64,000 nucleotides of DNA from Acanthosepion esculentum (taxonomy: Eukaryota; Mollusca; Cephalopoda; Sepiida; Sepiidae): contig OZ038495.1 in the NCBI GenBank assembly GCA_964036315.1, forward strand, positions 22,821,121 through 22,885,120, given 5' to 3'. The notes beneath the pieces were generated by a model, which had not been told where the DNA came from, ran no database searches, and saw only the letters and a list, made by a program, of their open reading frames with translations. Shown here one piece after another: positions 1 to 10,409 of the stretch (position 1 is the stretch's first letter; every line of letters begins with the position of its first letter). The translations under genes and the position numbers were made by a program.

Positions 1-310
1 TTTTTCTTTCTTTTTTCTTTGTGTTTTTCTTTGTGTTTTTCTTTTGATTTTTCCTTTCTTTCTTCAGATTGCTTGGTTCTTTCTGTTTTTCTTTTGTCTT
101 TCTTTCTTTCTTTCTTTCTTTATTCAGATTGCTTCTTTCTTTCTGTTTTTCTTTTGATTTTTCCTTTCTTTCTTTAATTTAGTATATTTTTTTACGATAT
201 TGATTCTTTCTTTCTCACATCCAATTTCTCTTTCTTTTTTTAATAAACTCTTTCTTTTTTTTTTACCTGAGTTGATATTTTCTTTCTTTCTTTAGAAATG
301 CCATTTTCTT
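1..310. repeat. Pyrimidine-rich (CTTT)n-like low-complexity tract
   Basis: This stretch is almost pure C/T on the plus strand, with repeated cttt units and a duplicated block of about 60 bases containing cagattgctt (near 66 and 125). It has no coding potential. It may continue beyond the left edge of the window. Confidence 0.85.
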
Positions 311-1370
311 TCTCTCCTTTTCATTTTGCATTTTTATAGAGAATTGGTTATTCTAACTATAAAGTCTTATAGCAGAAATGAGTTCATTCCTTGCAGTAAA
401 ATCTAGTTTATCATCATCCAGATGTCTGCAAGGGACACAACAAAAGAAATCGCATCAGTGAATTTTAATTATTTTAAAAATTTACATAAAATTTTTCTGA
501 ATTGCCCCCCCCCCCACACACACACACACCAACTAATTAAATGAAAAAGAAGACCAAATTTTCATAAGATTCTCATTTTTTGAACTTCTTAAGTTGCTAT
601 TTATGCATTCAATGATATTATGAGTTGGATTTATTGAACAAATGTATCAAAACTTTCATTCATTTCAATAAGCCTGTAGCCTACACAAATATTTATTATT
701 TAATGTAACTTTTATATGACTTAACCTAACACTTTTATATTAAACACATAAATTGTACATTACACAGTGAAATCTTCAGATCAAATTTCAGTTAAACTAT
801 TAGCATATTGATCCAGTCTTGTATAATGACACAACAAAGTTTGGTGGTAAAAAAAAAAAAATGAAACAACAATTACAAAAGTGTTTTCAAGCAGATTGCC
901 TTTAAATCCAATATATGTAGACAAGGTTTTGACTTTTCTTATCACTGCCCACTGACTTTACTGTTACTTTACCATTCCTATTTTTACTATTTCACTAATT
1001 CCTGTATTTTACTTTAGTTATTTTCAATACTAAAGGAATAAATATTTCTGGCAGTAGGGAAAATTTTATTGTTTAGCACTGAATTTTGTAATTTTTTATT
1101 TAAAATTTGTTTTAAAAAGTCTCAGCAATGAAACTGTATATTGCAAATTAAAAATCAGGAAGAAAGGGATTGTTAGTGGTTAGGAATCAAAATAAGTGTA
1201 ACTGTCAGGAGAGGGACATTAAGTAATAATAGCAACCATTCGAATAGGCAAAAACTAATCAAAGTGTGTAGCCATTATAATTAGTTCATTTTATTCTTAA
1301 AATATTTACTTAAGAGAGAAAAAAAATCTACTTTTGACACTGGGAAGAACTGCTTGCTATAAATCTATGT
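311..1370. other. AT-rich stretch without recognised gene
   Basis: I see no ORF of note, no RNA gene and no element ends here. The only structured piece is a run of eleven C followed by (CA)n at 505-530. Confidence 0.6.
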
Positions 1371-1455
1371 TTTTTTTTATTATTAATTATTTCATTCCAA
1401 ACCATGCAATAAAGCCACTTAGATGCAAGGGTTTACTGATTAAATGATATTTAAT

Positions 1456-1685
1456 TGTTGTGGCCTTGTTAGGACCAGAAATAAAGACACAAAGAGAGGA
1501 ATTGAATTCAACAAATCTATTAACAGAAACGGTAATACAAACATATACAAGCGAGAGTGTTAGAGCAAGAATGTTTGGTCTGACTGTCAGAGCTGACTGC
1601 TGGAAACTTCCCTCTCCAAAAGGCAGTACCTGCTCCTATTTATAGCTGGGAGAGTCCATGCGTGCATAGGTAAATTACCATAACA
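1456..1685 (-). mobile_element. Solo LTR of an LTR retrotransposon (230 bp)
   Basis: The element starts tgttgtgg and ends ccataaca, a near-perfect inverted pair of the TG...CA type. It is flanked by the 5-bp direct repeat ttaat at 1451-1455 and 1686-1690, the target duplication of an LTR retrotransposon. On the minus strand it carries a TATA box (tataaata) followed by a promoter-like stretch with ctctcgctt, so the LTR probably reads on the minus strand. A 5-bp duplication fits Gypsy-type elements. No internal region or second LTR is present, so it arose by LTR-LTR recombination. The small plus-strand ORF inside it is incidental. Confidence 0.75.
1637..1644 (-). promoter_or_regulatory. TATA box of the solo LTR
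   Basis: The minus-strand reading is tataaata, about 40 bp inside the minus-strand 5' end of the LTR, the usual place for the U3 core promoter. Whether it is active is unknown. Confidence 0.45.
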
Positions 1686-1860
1686 TTAATATAATAATCT
1701 TTTTAGGACAGAGAACAATAAAGCAGGAATTAAGAAGACTGAAGATAAAGACTGACACTGCGTTTAAATTTTTGAAATTCAAAGTTAACTAGAAAACAAA
1801 AAGCCACAAGAGAGATCCACAAGCGAGAAGTACGAGAGAAGAAACTGTTAACATGTTATA

Positions 1861-2227
1861 AGTCTATGATTGTTTTCTTCAAAGAAGTGAAAAGTTATAG
1901 AGATATTTGTGTTTATAGGGATTGTTATTGTTATAGTTATTGTATCATAGAAGTATTGCTATAGAAATATTTGCCAAAAGTTTATTCTGTAAGTTTTTAT
2001 AATAGCAAAGTATATATTGCACAAATACTTACTACAAAGTAACCTGAAGCAGATTTTATTTAATTATTGCGCTATCATAATCAGGTGACAATAGTGTAAT
2101 GTAACTGAGATATTGGTTGGCAATGATATACTGTGTAGAGTAAGTGGCCATAGCTAAATGTGAATAGAAGAACTACCCAACAAACAGAATTGAAAATAAA
2201 AGAAAAGATTTTCGGCTGGTGATTTGA
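1861..2227. other. AT-rich stretch, nothing recognised
   Basis: No element ends, ORFs or RNA-like structures were recognised. Confidence 0.5.
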
Positions 2228-2500
2228 TCAGGTCTGTGGTTGAGCCTGGGTCCGTCGCTCGGGACGCAGAGATAAAAAAATAGTTAAATATTCTTCTCTT
2301 GCTGATAGATGTTTTTTTTTTACTTCTGTGACAGTGGAGACTTCTGGGGTTATTGGCCCTCGTTCGATGACATTCCTTTGGATGATTGGCATGACTGCGC
2401 CTCGATTAAGGGACAAGCCTTGCGAGACAGAGTGGCTCTTACAGTGTGTCTCACTGGCGATGGTTTGAGGTAATTCTTTCTCCATTATTGTGGCTGGCAG
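2228..2500 (-). other. GC-richer minus-strand ORF, possible exon
   Basis: An 85-codon minus-strand ORF lies in a patch clearly richer in G+C and CpG than its surroundings. On the minus strand a pyrimidine run and ctctgccag precede the ATG at 2485 and could be a splice acceptor. cagaa/gtaaaa near 2321 could be a weak donor. After that point the reading becomes low-complexity (poly-A codons). I recognise no domain and no relative. It may be a real short exon, a fragment of an unrecognised transposon, or chance. Confidence 0.2.
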
Positions 2501-3000
2501 AGGATAGAAAAAAAAAATTGTTTATAGTTACTTTGTTCAAACTTTTTTTTCAGTAAATAAATTTCTCATTGTTTAAAAAAAAAAAAAAGGAACAGGCCAA
2601 AGAAATAATATAAAGCAAGCAAACAATATATGAAAGGCAAATTAACAGTTATAAAGCAAAGAAACAGTGATATGGCAAAAAGTTCACAAACTAAGAATTG
2701 GGGTTGACACCCAAGAGCGAATTCAGATAAATGAACATAGCATTCTGACTTCAAGACAAGACAGACCGGGACTGAGTCAGATGAGACCGAGAAGTGGCCT
2801 ATTTTTTTGACTAGGATGAAATCCCAGCATGCATTTGTGTGGTTCTGCCTATAAATTTGGGAGTGGAAAGTGTTTTGCAATGATTCCCATTATGAGATTG
2901 AAACCAACATAATGCTTTAAAGCATAAAATTGAATTATGAAGTTGAGATGAATATATTCTATCTTCTTACAAATATCTGTAAGATATTTACTCAAATATG
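2501..3000. other. Intergenic, nothing recognised
   Basis: The stretch contains a poly(A) run at 2575-2588 and otherwise unremarkable AT-rich sequence. Confidence 0.5.
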
Positions 3001-3105
3001 AGGGGGGTGCTGAAAAATTCTTGGCCTGATCAACTCCTCAAAATTAGACCAAATGATCCAAAATCGGAATTTTTTTTAATCCCTTCTTAGCAACTCCTCA
3101 TATAT
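3001..3105. mobile_element. Short MITE-like element, 'gtgctgaaaa(a/g)ttct' family
   Basis: It begins ggggtgctgaaaaattcttgg. The same terminal motif appears at about 8578, 41748 and 43140, each time with an inverted copy about 100 bp away. Here the right end is decayed. A non-autonomous DNA transposon of Tc1/mariner type is likely but not proven. Confidence 0.4.
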
Positions 3106-3144
3106 TTAATATTATGTTTTTTTGTCTTTTGTTTCCTGAATGTG

Positions 3145-3390
3145 TGGGTGGCAAAGCAGTTCAGAAAATGGAATTTGTGAGCTGACTTCAAATTCTGGTT
3201 ATGGCTATTGTATAGACTTTGTATTAATATCTTTTAAAAAGGCATTAATTCATCTCTTCTTTTCTCAGCTATAGGTAAAATAGTAGGGAAGACTGGTTTC
3301 TTTAGCATTGGTAGGGAAACCAGTCTAGGACAAGTAAAATTCAAGCTTCCTGCCAACACATAATGTTCTAAACATATAGAAGAAATCTTG
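3145..3390 (+). mobile_element. tRNA-derived SINE, family S1
   Basis: The 5' part (gtggcaaagcagttcag ... gacttcaaattctgg) resembles a decayed tRNA head with A and B boxes. The body then has agctataggtaaaatag ... agactggtttc. The same order of blocks is found at 4346-4600 (plus), 51481-51645 (minus) and 62545-62705 (minus). No coding capacity. Confidence 0.55.
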
Positions 3391-4345
3391 AGACCAGCAG
3401 TGAACTGAGAAAATGATTGCTATAAAAAAAAAAATTAAATGCTTCTTTAGTATAGATAACAACAGGAGTTTCATGTATTGTCTGATATAAATAAGGTGAT
3501 ACCATAAAGCATTATATCTTAGGTTATAAACATCTATACAGCTCCAGAGTTAGAGTTTAATTGGCAGGTTAATACAGACCTACAAATTAGCAATACTAAA
3601 TTATATTATAATTTTCACAAATTTTTATATCATAATAAAAAAATAAAAAATTTTTTTCAAAAAGTCTTTATAATTATAAGAATTCTCATGTCTATATTTC
3701 TAAATTATCATCCGTTACTGATGCTGCAACAAATACTACCTTTACTGTTCTTTGAGTCAACTACTGTTATTTTCTTCAAACATCCTGTTTCTGGCTGCTG
3801 ACATCATCACTGTTGCACCATCACCTGTTTGTGCATATTGCATCTTTTATTAACAAGTTCTCTGGGACAGTGCTGCACGATGGGCCCTAAGATGATATCA
3901 TCTCCTGTTCAGTTAATGACATAATCATATAGGTGAGTAGACTGCCCCAGTAACCGCTGACCAGAGGTTACACCTTTTTTTTTCGCTTCAAATCAGGAAA
4001 CACTAAAAAAAAGAAAAATATAATAAAAGACACCAAAAGCTATTTGCATTTTGGGAATGACTCATGATTTCTCTTTTTTTTTAATGTATGTTTTTTATAT
4101 ATTTTATTTTTATTTTCTTATTCAGCCATGATGTTTATTTTTTCCCCCTAGAACTGAGTTTAAATATTATGAAGATTGCCTCTGGCAAATAGAAGGAAAA
4201 GAACATGATTATGCTTTCTTTTTTTGAAATTTCTTTCTCATGTTTTTTATTTTCTTTTTTTTTTTTCTGAACAAAAAATTTAATTTTGTTTTTATTATTT
4301 CTTATTAGAACATAAACGAGATTCATCATTTACTAAAAGTAAACA
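3391..4345. other. AT-rich stretch without recognised gene
   Basis: The stretch contains T-rich runs (4070-4290). A somewhat GC-richer piece at 3775-3965 was not assigned to any family. Confidence 0.5.
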
Positions 4346-4600
4346 ATGAGGCACAGTAGAGTAATGAATAGAGGTTCAGATTGAGGAATCAGAGAGCCGA
4401 GTTTGAATTCCATTCGAATTCATTACATTCACTTATGTGATAATATCCTTGGGAAAGGTATGAATCCTCTTCTTCTCCCCCAGCTATGGGTAAATAGCAA
4501 GACAGACTGGTTTCTATAGCCTTGGATGGCAACTGGTCTACTGCAGAAAGAAATGGCAACTTACTGTGGGGAAAAAATCTGCCTCATCAGTCATTTATTA
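4346..4600 (+). mobile_element. tRNA-derived SINE, family S1
   Basis: The tRNA-like head includes gaatagaggttcagattg and the B-box-like gagtttgaattc. The body has cagctatgggtaaatagc and agactggtttctatagcc, matching the copy at 3145-3390 and the minus-strand copies at 51481 and 62545. Confidence 0.6.
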
Positions 4601-4884
4601 AAAGATACATTATCGCCTAAGCATGTATCACACATAGCACATTACTAACTGAAACAATGTTTTAACAAATTCTACTTGAAAACTAAACTGGTTAATTGAT
4701 TGATTTGTTTGCTTTTATGGTTTACCAACCCTGTACATCCAAACACTCAACTGGAATAAACCTACCATCAACAAATGAATCTAGTTTACTAAAATTAAAG
4801 ATAAACCATTATATAATATAGTATTAAATAAGCAACATTTTCTTAAATGTAATATTGAAAGTACATTCGCTATATTTTTATTAC
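4601..4884. other. Nothing recognised
   Basis: AT-rich sequence between a SINE and an RTE-like fragment. Confidence 0.5.
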
Positions 4885-5165
4885 ACTTATACTTAGAATC
4901 AGAAAGAAAAAGTTAAAATTTCTGGGGCACATATTGAGGAAAGACGGTTTGGAAAATTTTACACTTACAGGACATATTAAAGACAAGAGAGACAGGCAAA
5001 AGCAGCACATAACCCATCTAACAAGTTTGTGTAAATGGTTGGTAGAACAGGGATTAGTAGGTATAGCAAAAAGACAAACATTGCTAACAGCTACAAGGAC
5101 AGGAAATTGTGGAGAGTCATAATCACCCACATCCTAAAGGGACTAGGTACATAGAAGAACCCTAG
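4885..5165 (+). mobile_element. RTE-like LINE, C-terminal coding fragment
   Basis: The plus strand encodes, with a few breaks, the stretch after the reverse transcriptase of an RTE-like LINE: R-I-R-K-x-K-L-K-F-L-G-H-I-x-R-K-x-G-L-E-N-x-x-L-T-G-H-I, then LTSLCKW and the terminal KLWR-like block. The same blocks are in frame in the ORF at 30183-31007. It is 5'-truncated and non-functional. The minus-strand ORF across it is a shadow. Confidence 0.75.
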
Positions 5166-5312
5166 CTTAGTCTGAAATAAGGTTATAGTAATGAGGCACT
5201 CAGTGAGAAAGACACCCACTATACTTGTAACTTGATCTGTAAGATAAATTTGTTAACTATCCCACAATAAACGATTCTTTGTTTTTGTATATATGTATCA
5301 CTTTCTTTGTCT

Positions 5313-5316
<4 letters not shown>

Positions 5317-5369
<53 letters not shown>
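5317..5369. repeat. (TA)n microsatellite
   Basis: Uninterrupted ta dinucleotides. Confidence 0.95.
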
Positions 5370-5372
<3 letters not shown>

Positions 5373-5640
5373 GAAATATAGTCTTAAAGTGTGCTTTATA
5401 TAGCAATATAAACAAATTTTTACTACGTTAACCAAAAACACCGATCAAAATAAAAGAATAAATAAATAAAAATATAAGATAAAAAATAAAAATAAAAATA
5501 AAAAAAACAAACAAAAAACAAGCAAAATAATTTGACATAAATAAATAAACAAATAAGCGACTTCCGGTAAAAGTAACCGCCAAAATAGACTATCCATAAT
5601 GCACCACTGACCCTTATATAAATAGCCGAGAAAAATAACA
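5370..5640. other. A-rich spacer
   Basis: A-rich stretch with (aaat)n and (aataaa)-like runs at 5450-5550. The minus-strand ORF here is low-complexity F/Y/L and not a gene. Confidence 0.5.
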
Positions 5641-5644
5641 GCAC

Positions 5645-5708
5645 TAGCATGATTGCACTAGCATGAAACAGACTGTCACCTCTAAGTGCTGACTTCCATG
5701 TCCACTTT

Positions 5709-5749
<41 letters not shown>

Positions 5750-5935
5750 CTAGTGTACTCTTTTGGTTTCCAGGAGCTGGGTATAAATGTATTGTTTAAA
5801 ATTTTCTATACTTATAGAGGAAGAGCCTTCAGTATCTTGGCCTGAAGATCACACTAAGGCGTAAAACTGACAATTACTATGCCGTGTTGATTCCTAAGTC
5901 CACACTGCACTATCTGTATCTATAAACACTATCAC
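5645..5935. mobile_element. Arms of a stem-loop MITE family around (TA)n(GA)n
   Basis: The left part (gcatgaaacagactgtcac ... gtccactttta) matches, inverted, the hairpin at 7673-7803. The right part (tgaagatcacactaagg ... ctatgccgtgttgattcc) matches 23351-23465 and 28826-28930. Between them lies (TA)n(GA)n at 5708-5749. It is probably two degraded copies of one stem-loop repeat. Confidence 0.45.
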
Positions 5936-5969
5936 TGATATTGAACAATATTACGCAAGAAAATTTTAG

Positions 5970-6009
<40 letters not shown>
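5970..6009. repeat. (CA)n(TA)n microsatellite
   Basis: (CA)n runs directly into (TA)n, which abuts the poly(T) of the next LINE copy. Confidence 0.95.
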
Positions 6010-6630
6010 TTTTTTTTTAAGCGTATCACCCCAAGCAAGGCTGGAGGCCACTATCACGCAAGGGGTTATAGAAGGGTTGGAGGAAGAGCAGATAGGAGTG
6101 GTAAAGGAGAGGATGTGGAGAAAGAGAAAGACAGTGAATCGATCAAGGCAAGGGGGTTACAGAAGATTTGGAGCGAGAGCAGATAGGAATGAAAGGTGAA
6201 AGGATGTGGAGAAGGGAAGTGGATAGATCAAGGCAACTGGAGATGTCGATTGACGCTACACTTAAACCGTTGGAGATTGTATTTGTCAGGGAAACAGTAA
6301 TAGGGAAGGGAGTTCCACAGGCGAGATGTGCAAGACATGAAGCTATTGGAGTAGAAGAGATGTCTACATCTAACAGTTTCAACGGTGAAGGGGTGGGAAC
6401 GGGATGCCAGCCTCGTAGGACGTTTAAATTCATGAGGCCTAGGGACAAGCGAAAGCAGCTCCTCGGAGCAATTACCGTGAAAGTATTTGTAAAAAAGGCA
6501 GAGCGAGGCAACATCGCATCTGTGAGAGAGCGACTGTAGACGAGATGACAGATCAGGGCGAATCACATTGCATATCCATCTCTGGATCTTATCAAGAACC
6601 CTGAGGCGAACAGCAGGGGCTCCAGAAATT
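6010..6630 (-). mobile_element. Jockey-like LINE, young subfamily, 3' fragment
   Basis: On the minus strand the C-terminal end of a Jockey/CR1-group reverse transcriptase reads out with the blocks D-L-S-S-R-L-Q-S-L-S-H-R, LFYKYFHGNCSEELLSLVP, FKRPTRLASRSHPF and LWNSLP. A roughly 200-bp 3' UTR ends at a poly(T) at 6011-6019 next to (TA)n. It is nearly identical to 11697-12345 and 52945-53762, so it is a recent 5'-truncated insertion. It stops at about 6628, where the 11.7-kb copy continues. The plus-strand ORFs here are shadows. Confidence 0.85.
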
Positions 6631-6826
6631 AGTGCCGAAATACAAGCAAATTCTCAAACATTGTCCATTCTTTATGCTCAAAAATGGATTTCAGAATCGG
6701 CTAAAATGTAATATTACCAGTTATGTTAGAATAGTTAGTTCTAAAATAAGATATGTTAGGGGGTCCAATAGCGATGGTTAAGAAAAAGCAAAAAAACAAA
6801 AACAAAAATACAAATAAAAAAAAAAA

Positions 6827-6899
6827 GGGTGTTCCAATAACTTGGACTGATTTTAAATGTGAATTAAGTTTAAAATTGGTCCAAGTTATTGGAACACCC
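6827..6899. mobile_element. 73-bp near-perfect hairpin
   Basis: The ends gggtgttccaataacttgg and ccaagttattggaacaccc are perfect inverted repeats, and the inner parts (gattttaaa / tttaaaatt) also pair. The left side is an A-rich run and the right side leads into (TA)n at 6908-6930. It is probably a foldback MITE. Confidence 0.6.
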
Positions 6900-7090
6900 T
6901 TTACATATACATATATATATATATATATACACACACATACACAATATAATATTTTATAATTTTATACAATAATTTTTTACTGTATTTTTTCACTTAAACA
7001 GATCTAATTTAACAAAAGTTGTTTGGAAGAATTCTTGCTGCCTCAATATACCATATATGTGTGTGTGTGTGTGTGTGTATCTATTTATGT

Positions 7091-7590
7091 ATTGTGGGAA
7101 TGTAGCCAAGTGGTTAGAACATTTGCTTTTTGACCATGAGGCCCGTGATTGAATCTCACCAGGTTCAATTTGTCAAGAAGGTGACTTCTTGATGTTATGG
7201 GTCTGGAGGAGGCGATCCCAGCATGCGACATCTTTGGAAAATGCCCGAAAACCACACCATGAGTTGATCCAAGCCTTGTAAGTGAAATTGTGTAGACAGA
7301 ACCCTTGGGAGCTGTCAATAGCTGCACTAGCATGAAGTCACAAGTCATCATGACCGAGGGTATGAGTGTGTTGGCCTTGTTCAGATTATTGATCACACTA
7401 GATAATGTGCTTTATCCCAGAAACTGCAACTAAGGCCGGCTCAGCATAGTTACAGTATAAACCACAGGTGGGCTCTGTGGGTGTTGAACAAACACAAAAT
7501 GTGCCTAAGCGGGCGTCTGCAATAGGGATTAGCTATCCACCCTTGCAGACAGGCATCCTCGGATTACAAGTGGCCAGCCATTATGTATGT
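7091..7590 (+). mobile_element. tRNA-derived SINE, family S2 (about 400 bp)
   Basis: The head is a clear tRNA relic: the A box tagccaagtgg at 7103-7113 and the B-box-like gattgaatctc at 7147-7157. The body (cttgatgttatgggtctgg, gttgatccaagccttg, gaagtcacaagtcatc, ttgttcagattattgatcac) is shared with 49087-49491 and, inverted, 7806-7985. Similarity to the 49-kb copy ends at about 7493. The rest to 7590 is probably tail. The minus-strand ORF over it is a shadow. Confidence 0.75.
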
Positions 7591-7672
7591 ATGATGAAAT
7601 ATAGTTTGTATGATAAATATAGTTTGCTATATTTATGATTAAGAGTGCTCAGTATCAAGAATAGATAATGTG

Positions 7673-7803
7673 TAAAAGTGGACATTGAGGTCAACGTCGA
7701 GTGGCGACAGTCTGTTTCATGCTTGAATGCAATCTTCATAGCCTGAAGATTGTGTTAAAGCATGACTGTCGCCACTCAGTGTTCACCTCAATGTCAACTT
7801 TTA
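7673..7803. mobile_element. Stem-loop MITE (about 130 bp)
   Basis: The left arm aaagtggacattgagg ... gagtggcgacagtc ... gcaatcttca pairs with the right arm tgaagattg ... gactgtcgccactc ... cctcaatgtcaac. Related hairpins lie at 51774-51870, with half copies at 49600-49680 and 5645-5710. Confidence 0.65.
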
Positions 7804-7805
7804 TA

Positions 7806-7985
7806 CCGTAATTACGCTGAGCCAACCTTAGCTACAGTTCCTGGGATAAAGTGTGTTATCTAGTGTGGTCAATAGTCTGAACAAGGCCAGCATGCTCAGA
7901 CCCTCAGTCACGATGACTTGTGACTTCACGCTAGCACAACCATCAACGGCCTGCAAGAGTGCCATCTACCAAATTTCACTTACAA
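7806..7985 (-). mobile_element. tRNA-derived SINE, family S2, 3' part
   Basis: Inverted match to the 3' half of 7091-7493, with blocks gctgagccaaccttagc, gacttgtgacttcacgctagc and atttcacttacaag. The tRNA head is missing. The plus-strand ORF here is a shadow of the repeat. Confidence 0.65.
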
Positions 7986-7998
7986 GTCAATTTATATG

Positions 7999-8036
7999 GA
8001 GTGAGAGAGAGAGAGAGAGAGTGAGAGAGAGAGAGG
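7999..8036. repeat. (GA)n microsatellite
   Basis: gagaga repeat with one gtga interruption. Confidence 0.9.
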
Positions 8037-8385
8037 CAGGAAAACAATGTTTCATGCTATTCATCTTAATTTTTCTCACATGAGACAAGTTCATATAACG
8101 TGATTAATAAAATCAATGAAAACAATTACAGTGAATCTTATGTATGAAGAATTATAAAGATGTGTTTCAGAAACAAGTCTTAGTTGCATGTAATGCCAAA
8201 CCCATTAAGGTTAATAAAAATAATTCTGATATTTTTCATTTATTTTCGATTTACAAACTAAACTGACGCTTAGAAAAATATTTGTCCAAAGTTGACAGCA
8301 CACATTTAGATTTTGTTTTCTTGCTACACAATTTCTTTCAGTTAGTAATTCTTTTTCTTCTATGTGGCATGTCCCATCAAGACAT

Positions 8386-8475
8386 GGGCAATCATGGCTC
8401 TCCCCAATTTCCTGTCCTTTGTAGCAGTTAGTAATTAGTATAGCAAAATGTTTGTAGTCATTCCATGTTATGATC
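8386..8475 (-). mobile_element. RTE-like LINE, extreme 3' coding end
   Basis: catgggcaatcatggctctcc ... ttcctgtcctttgtagc is the reverse complement of the terminal R-K-L-W-R-A-M-I block of the RTE-like family, as seen at 48305, 62395 and 62800. It is a short relic. Confidence 0.5.
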
Positions 8476-8577
8476 ACCATTTAATTAGAAATTCTTATGT
8501 CTTCAACAAATTCTATTTCTGAAGTAAAATCTTTTGTAATGATTTCCAATAAAATAATTAGTAATACATATTATTTG

Positions 8578-8695
8578 AGGAAATGTTGAAAAGTTCTCAT
8601 CCCAACAAACTTCCTAAAATCTGACTAATTGGCCAAACAAAATTTTTTTTTTGGAAGTGCATCTTGGTCAAACTTAGAACTTTTCAGTGCCTACT
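8578..8695. mobile_element. MITE-like element, 'gtgctgaaaagttct' family
   Basis: The left end aatgttgaaaagttctcat and the right end agaacttttcagtgcctac are inverted repeats about 100 bp apart. Same family as 3001, 41748 and 43140. Confidence 0.5.
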
Positions 8696-8954
8696 TGTAC
8701 ATATGAGAGCATTATTCTGACAGTGATGCTTGCATTAACGTCTGATTACTGACAATCCCCTTTTTTCATCATCAGCATTCAATATAGGCACAAAGTTCCA
8801 GAACTGGCAAATATTAAGGCTTAAGGAGAATTATTATAACCTCAGCAAACAGTCTGAAAAGACACTTCATTATCTAAAATTAAACTCCTTAACACTTCCA
8901 CGACTGTTACTTATACATCTTTACAAAACTTACATTGCCTGCTGTTGTGTATGT

Positions 8955-8989
<35 letters not shown>

Positions 8990-9488
8990 CAAATGTAAAA
9001 GAATGAAGAATAAAATTGTAACATTCAAAACATTAATTTAAAACAGGGCTCAATGCAAGAGCAGAGCAATAAATATTTATTATACACTATTGTTATATCT
9101 CCATGCTAATAGGAATATATACTTGAAAAATAAGGTGGATAAAATAAGTAAAGGTTTATTGTAAAAAACCAGTACAATAAGAAATAAGGTGACAATTATG
9201 CACAAGGGCATTGCAAGTCAATCCAGTAGTGAGTGCTACTATTGGAAGGTCGGTAGTTCTCGCGTAAGTCTGAATCCTATTCAAGAGATCCCAGCTATAC
9301 TCTGTAGTCCATTGATTTACAGATACTTATAGTGAGTTACTACCTATAGTGTAGTCACTCATGGGGAAACAAGTTATTCCATTACCTCAACTGTCATTGT
9401 TAACTACCTGATGAGACATTGTTTATTAAAGGTCAAAACAAAATGTGCAATTTTGTGGTAGTAACTTACATGATCTAATGTAACAGTG

Positions 9489-9493
<5 letters not shown>
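8696..9493. other. Nothing recognised apart from a microsatellite
   Basis: Contains (TA)n at 8964-8989. The rest is AT-rich and unassigned. Confidence 0.5.

Positions 9494-9543
<50 letters not shown>
9494..9543. repeat. (TA)n microsatellite
   Basis: Uninterrupted ta dinucleotides. ORFs across it give a Y-I-Y-I repeat and are not genes. Confidence 0.95.
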
Positions 9544-9549
<6 letters not shown>

Positions 9550-9579
9550 GGGTGAATAGAACTTTAGTGTACTGTGACA

Positions 9580-9700
9580 TTCTCTGTAGTAAAGCACACT
9601 GGATCAAGTGGTGATTTCCCCTGCAAAGGGGGCTACAGGCCCAAGCCCTGCCAGACAACTCATTTTCTCTACTTAGATTTCTCAAATGTGCAGTCCAATA
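9580..9700 (-). repeat. Dispersed repeat, family S4
   Basis: The reverse complement has catttgagaaatctaag, tagccccctttgcagggg and aaatcaccacttgatcca. Related copies lie at 48165-48300 and 49975-50110 on the plus strand. Type unknown. Confidence 0.5.
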
Positions 9701-9787
9701 AATGTTTTACACACTGTTTAAAAATAATACTAATGAAAATGGGGTATCTATTTCAAATACAAATATCTACTATGATAAAATCTGAAG

Positions 9788-9788
<1 letters not shown>

Positions 9789-9824
<36 letters not shown>
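9789..9824. repeat. (TA)n microsatellite
   Basis: Uninterrupted ta dinucleotides. Confidence 0.95.
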
Positions 9825-9826
<2 letters not shown>

Positions 9827-10004
9827 GAAAACAGACAACTTTAAGGGTCCATTGGTTATAATTTATTTCCCCAGCGAATTTCTTTTTCCCTGGCTCAACA
9901 GACCACACTTCCAAGTATGAAAAAATGAATTTAAATTTATGTATATTTTTTATACACTTTTGAGGGGTAGTACTAAATTGATGTAAGGTGATATAGAGAG
10001 TGGT

Positions 10005-10008
<4 letters not shown>

Positions 10009-10069
<61 letters not shown>

Positions 10070-10198
10070 TTGGCCAGCTGTTATACTGTGGCACAATTAA
10101 ATGTCTTTTAGTTTATCAACTGGTGTGTCTACTTATATTTATATCTTGGTCAGCCTATGAAATTTTCAGTCAACTCCTGTAAGTATGTCTTGAAAACA

Positions 10199-10240
<42 letters not shown>

Positions 10241-10351
10241 GTGTGTGTCTGTTTTTAATTTCATAGGCTGACCAAGATATAAATATAAGTAGACACACCA
10301 GTTGATAAACTAAAAGACATTTAATTGTGCCACAGTATAACAGCTGGCCAA

Positions 10352-10407
<56 letters not shown>
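10009..10407. mobile_element. Perfect palindrome (99-bp arms) framed by (TA)n
   Basis: Positions 10066-10164 are the exact reverse complement of 10257-10355 as far as I can read base by base. The spacer holds (CA)n at 10199-10232. Long (TA)n tracts flank both sides, so the whole 400 bp is self-complementary. A third, unpaired piece similar to the inner arm (cttggtcagcccatgaa) sits just outside at 10408. It is either a foldback transposon or the product of template switching. The two small ORFs over the arms encode the same peptide because the arms are identical. Confidence 0.8.

Positions 10408-10409
<2 letters not shown>

Larger units (their letters stand above)
1371..1860 (-). mobile_element. 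Old 3' end of a Jockey-like LINE, interrupted by an LTR
   Basis: Read on the minus strand this is a LINE 3' untranslated end that finishes in a poly(A) tail, seen as poly(T) near 1371. It aligns by eye with 37141-37400: both hold a catttc...ccaa(g/c)caa...gccact block and, further in, tgaa.atcaaagtt and gagaagta.gaga blocks. The two halves, 1371-1455 and 1686-1860, are separated by a 230-bp insertion. No coding part is preserved. Confidence 0.6.

Noticed and set aside
6143..6539. Overlapping 123-codon ORFs on both strands
   Set aside because: Only the 112-codon minus-strand frame ending at 6228 carries the RT blocks; the others are shadows in the same LINE. The same holds at 11826-12222 and 53216-53635.
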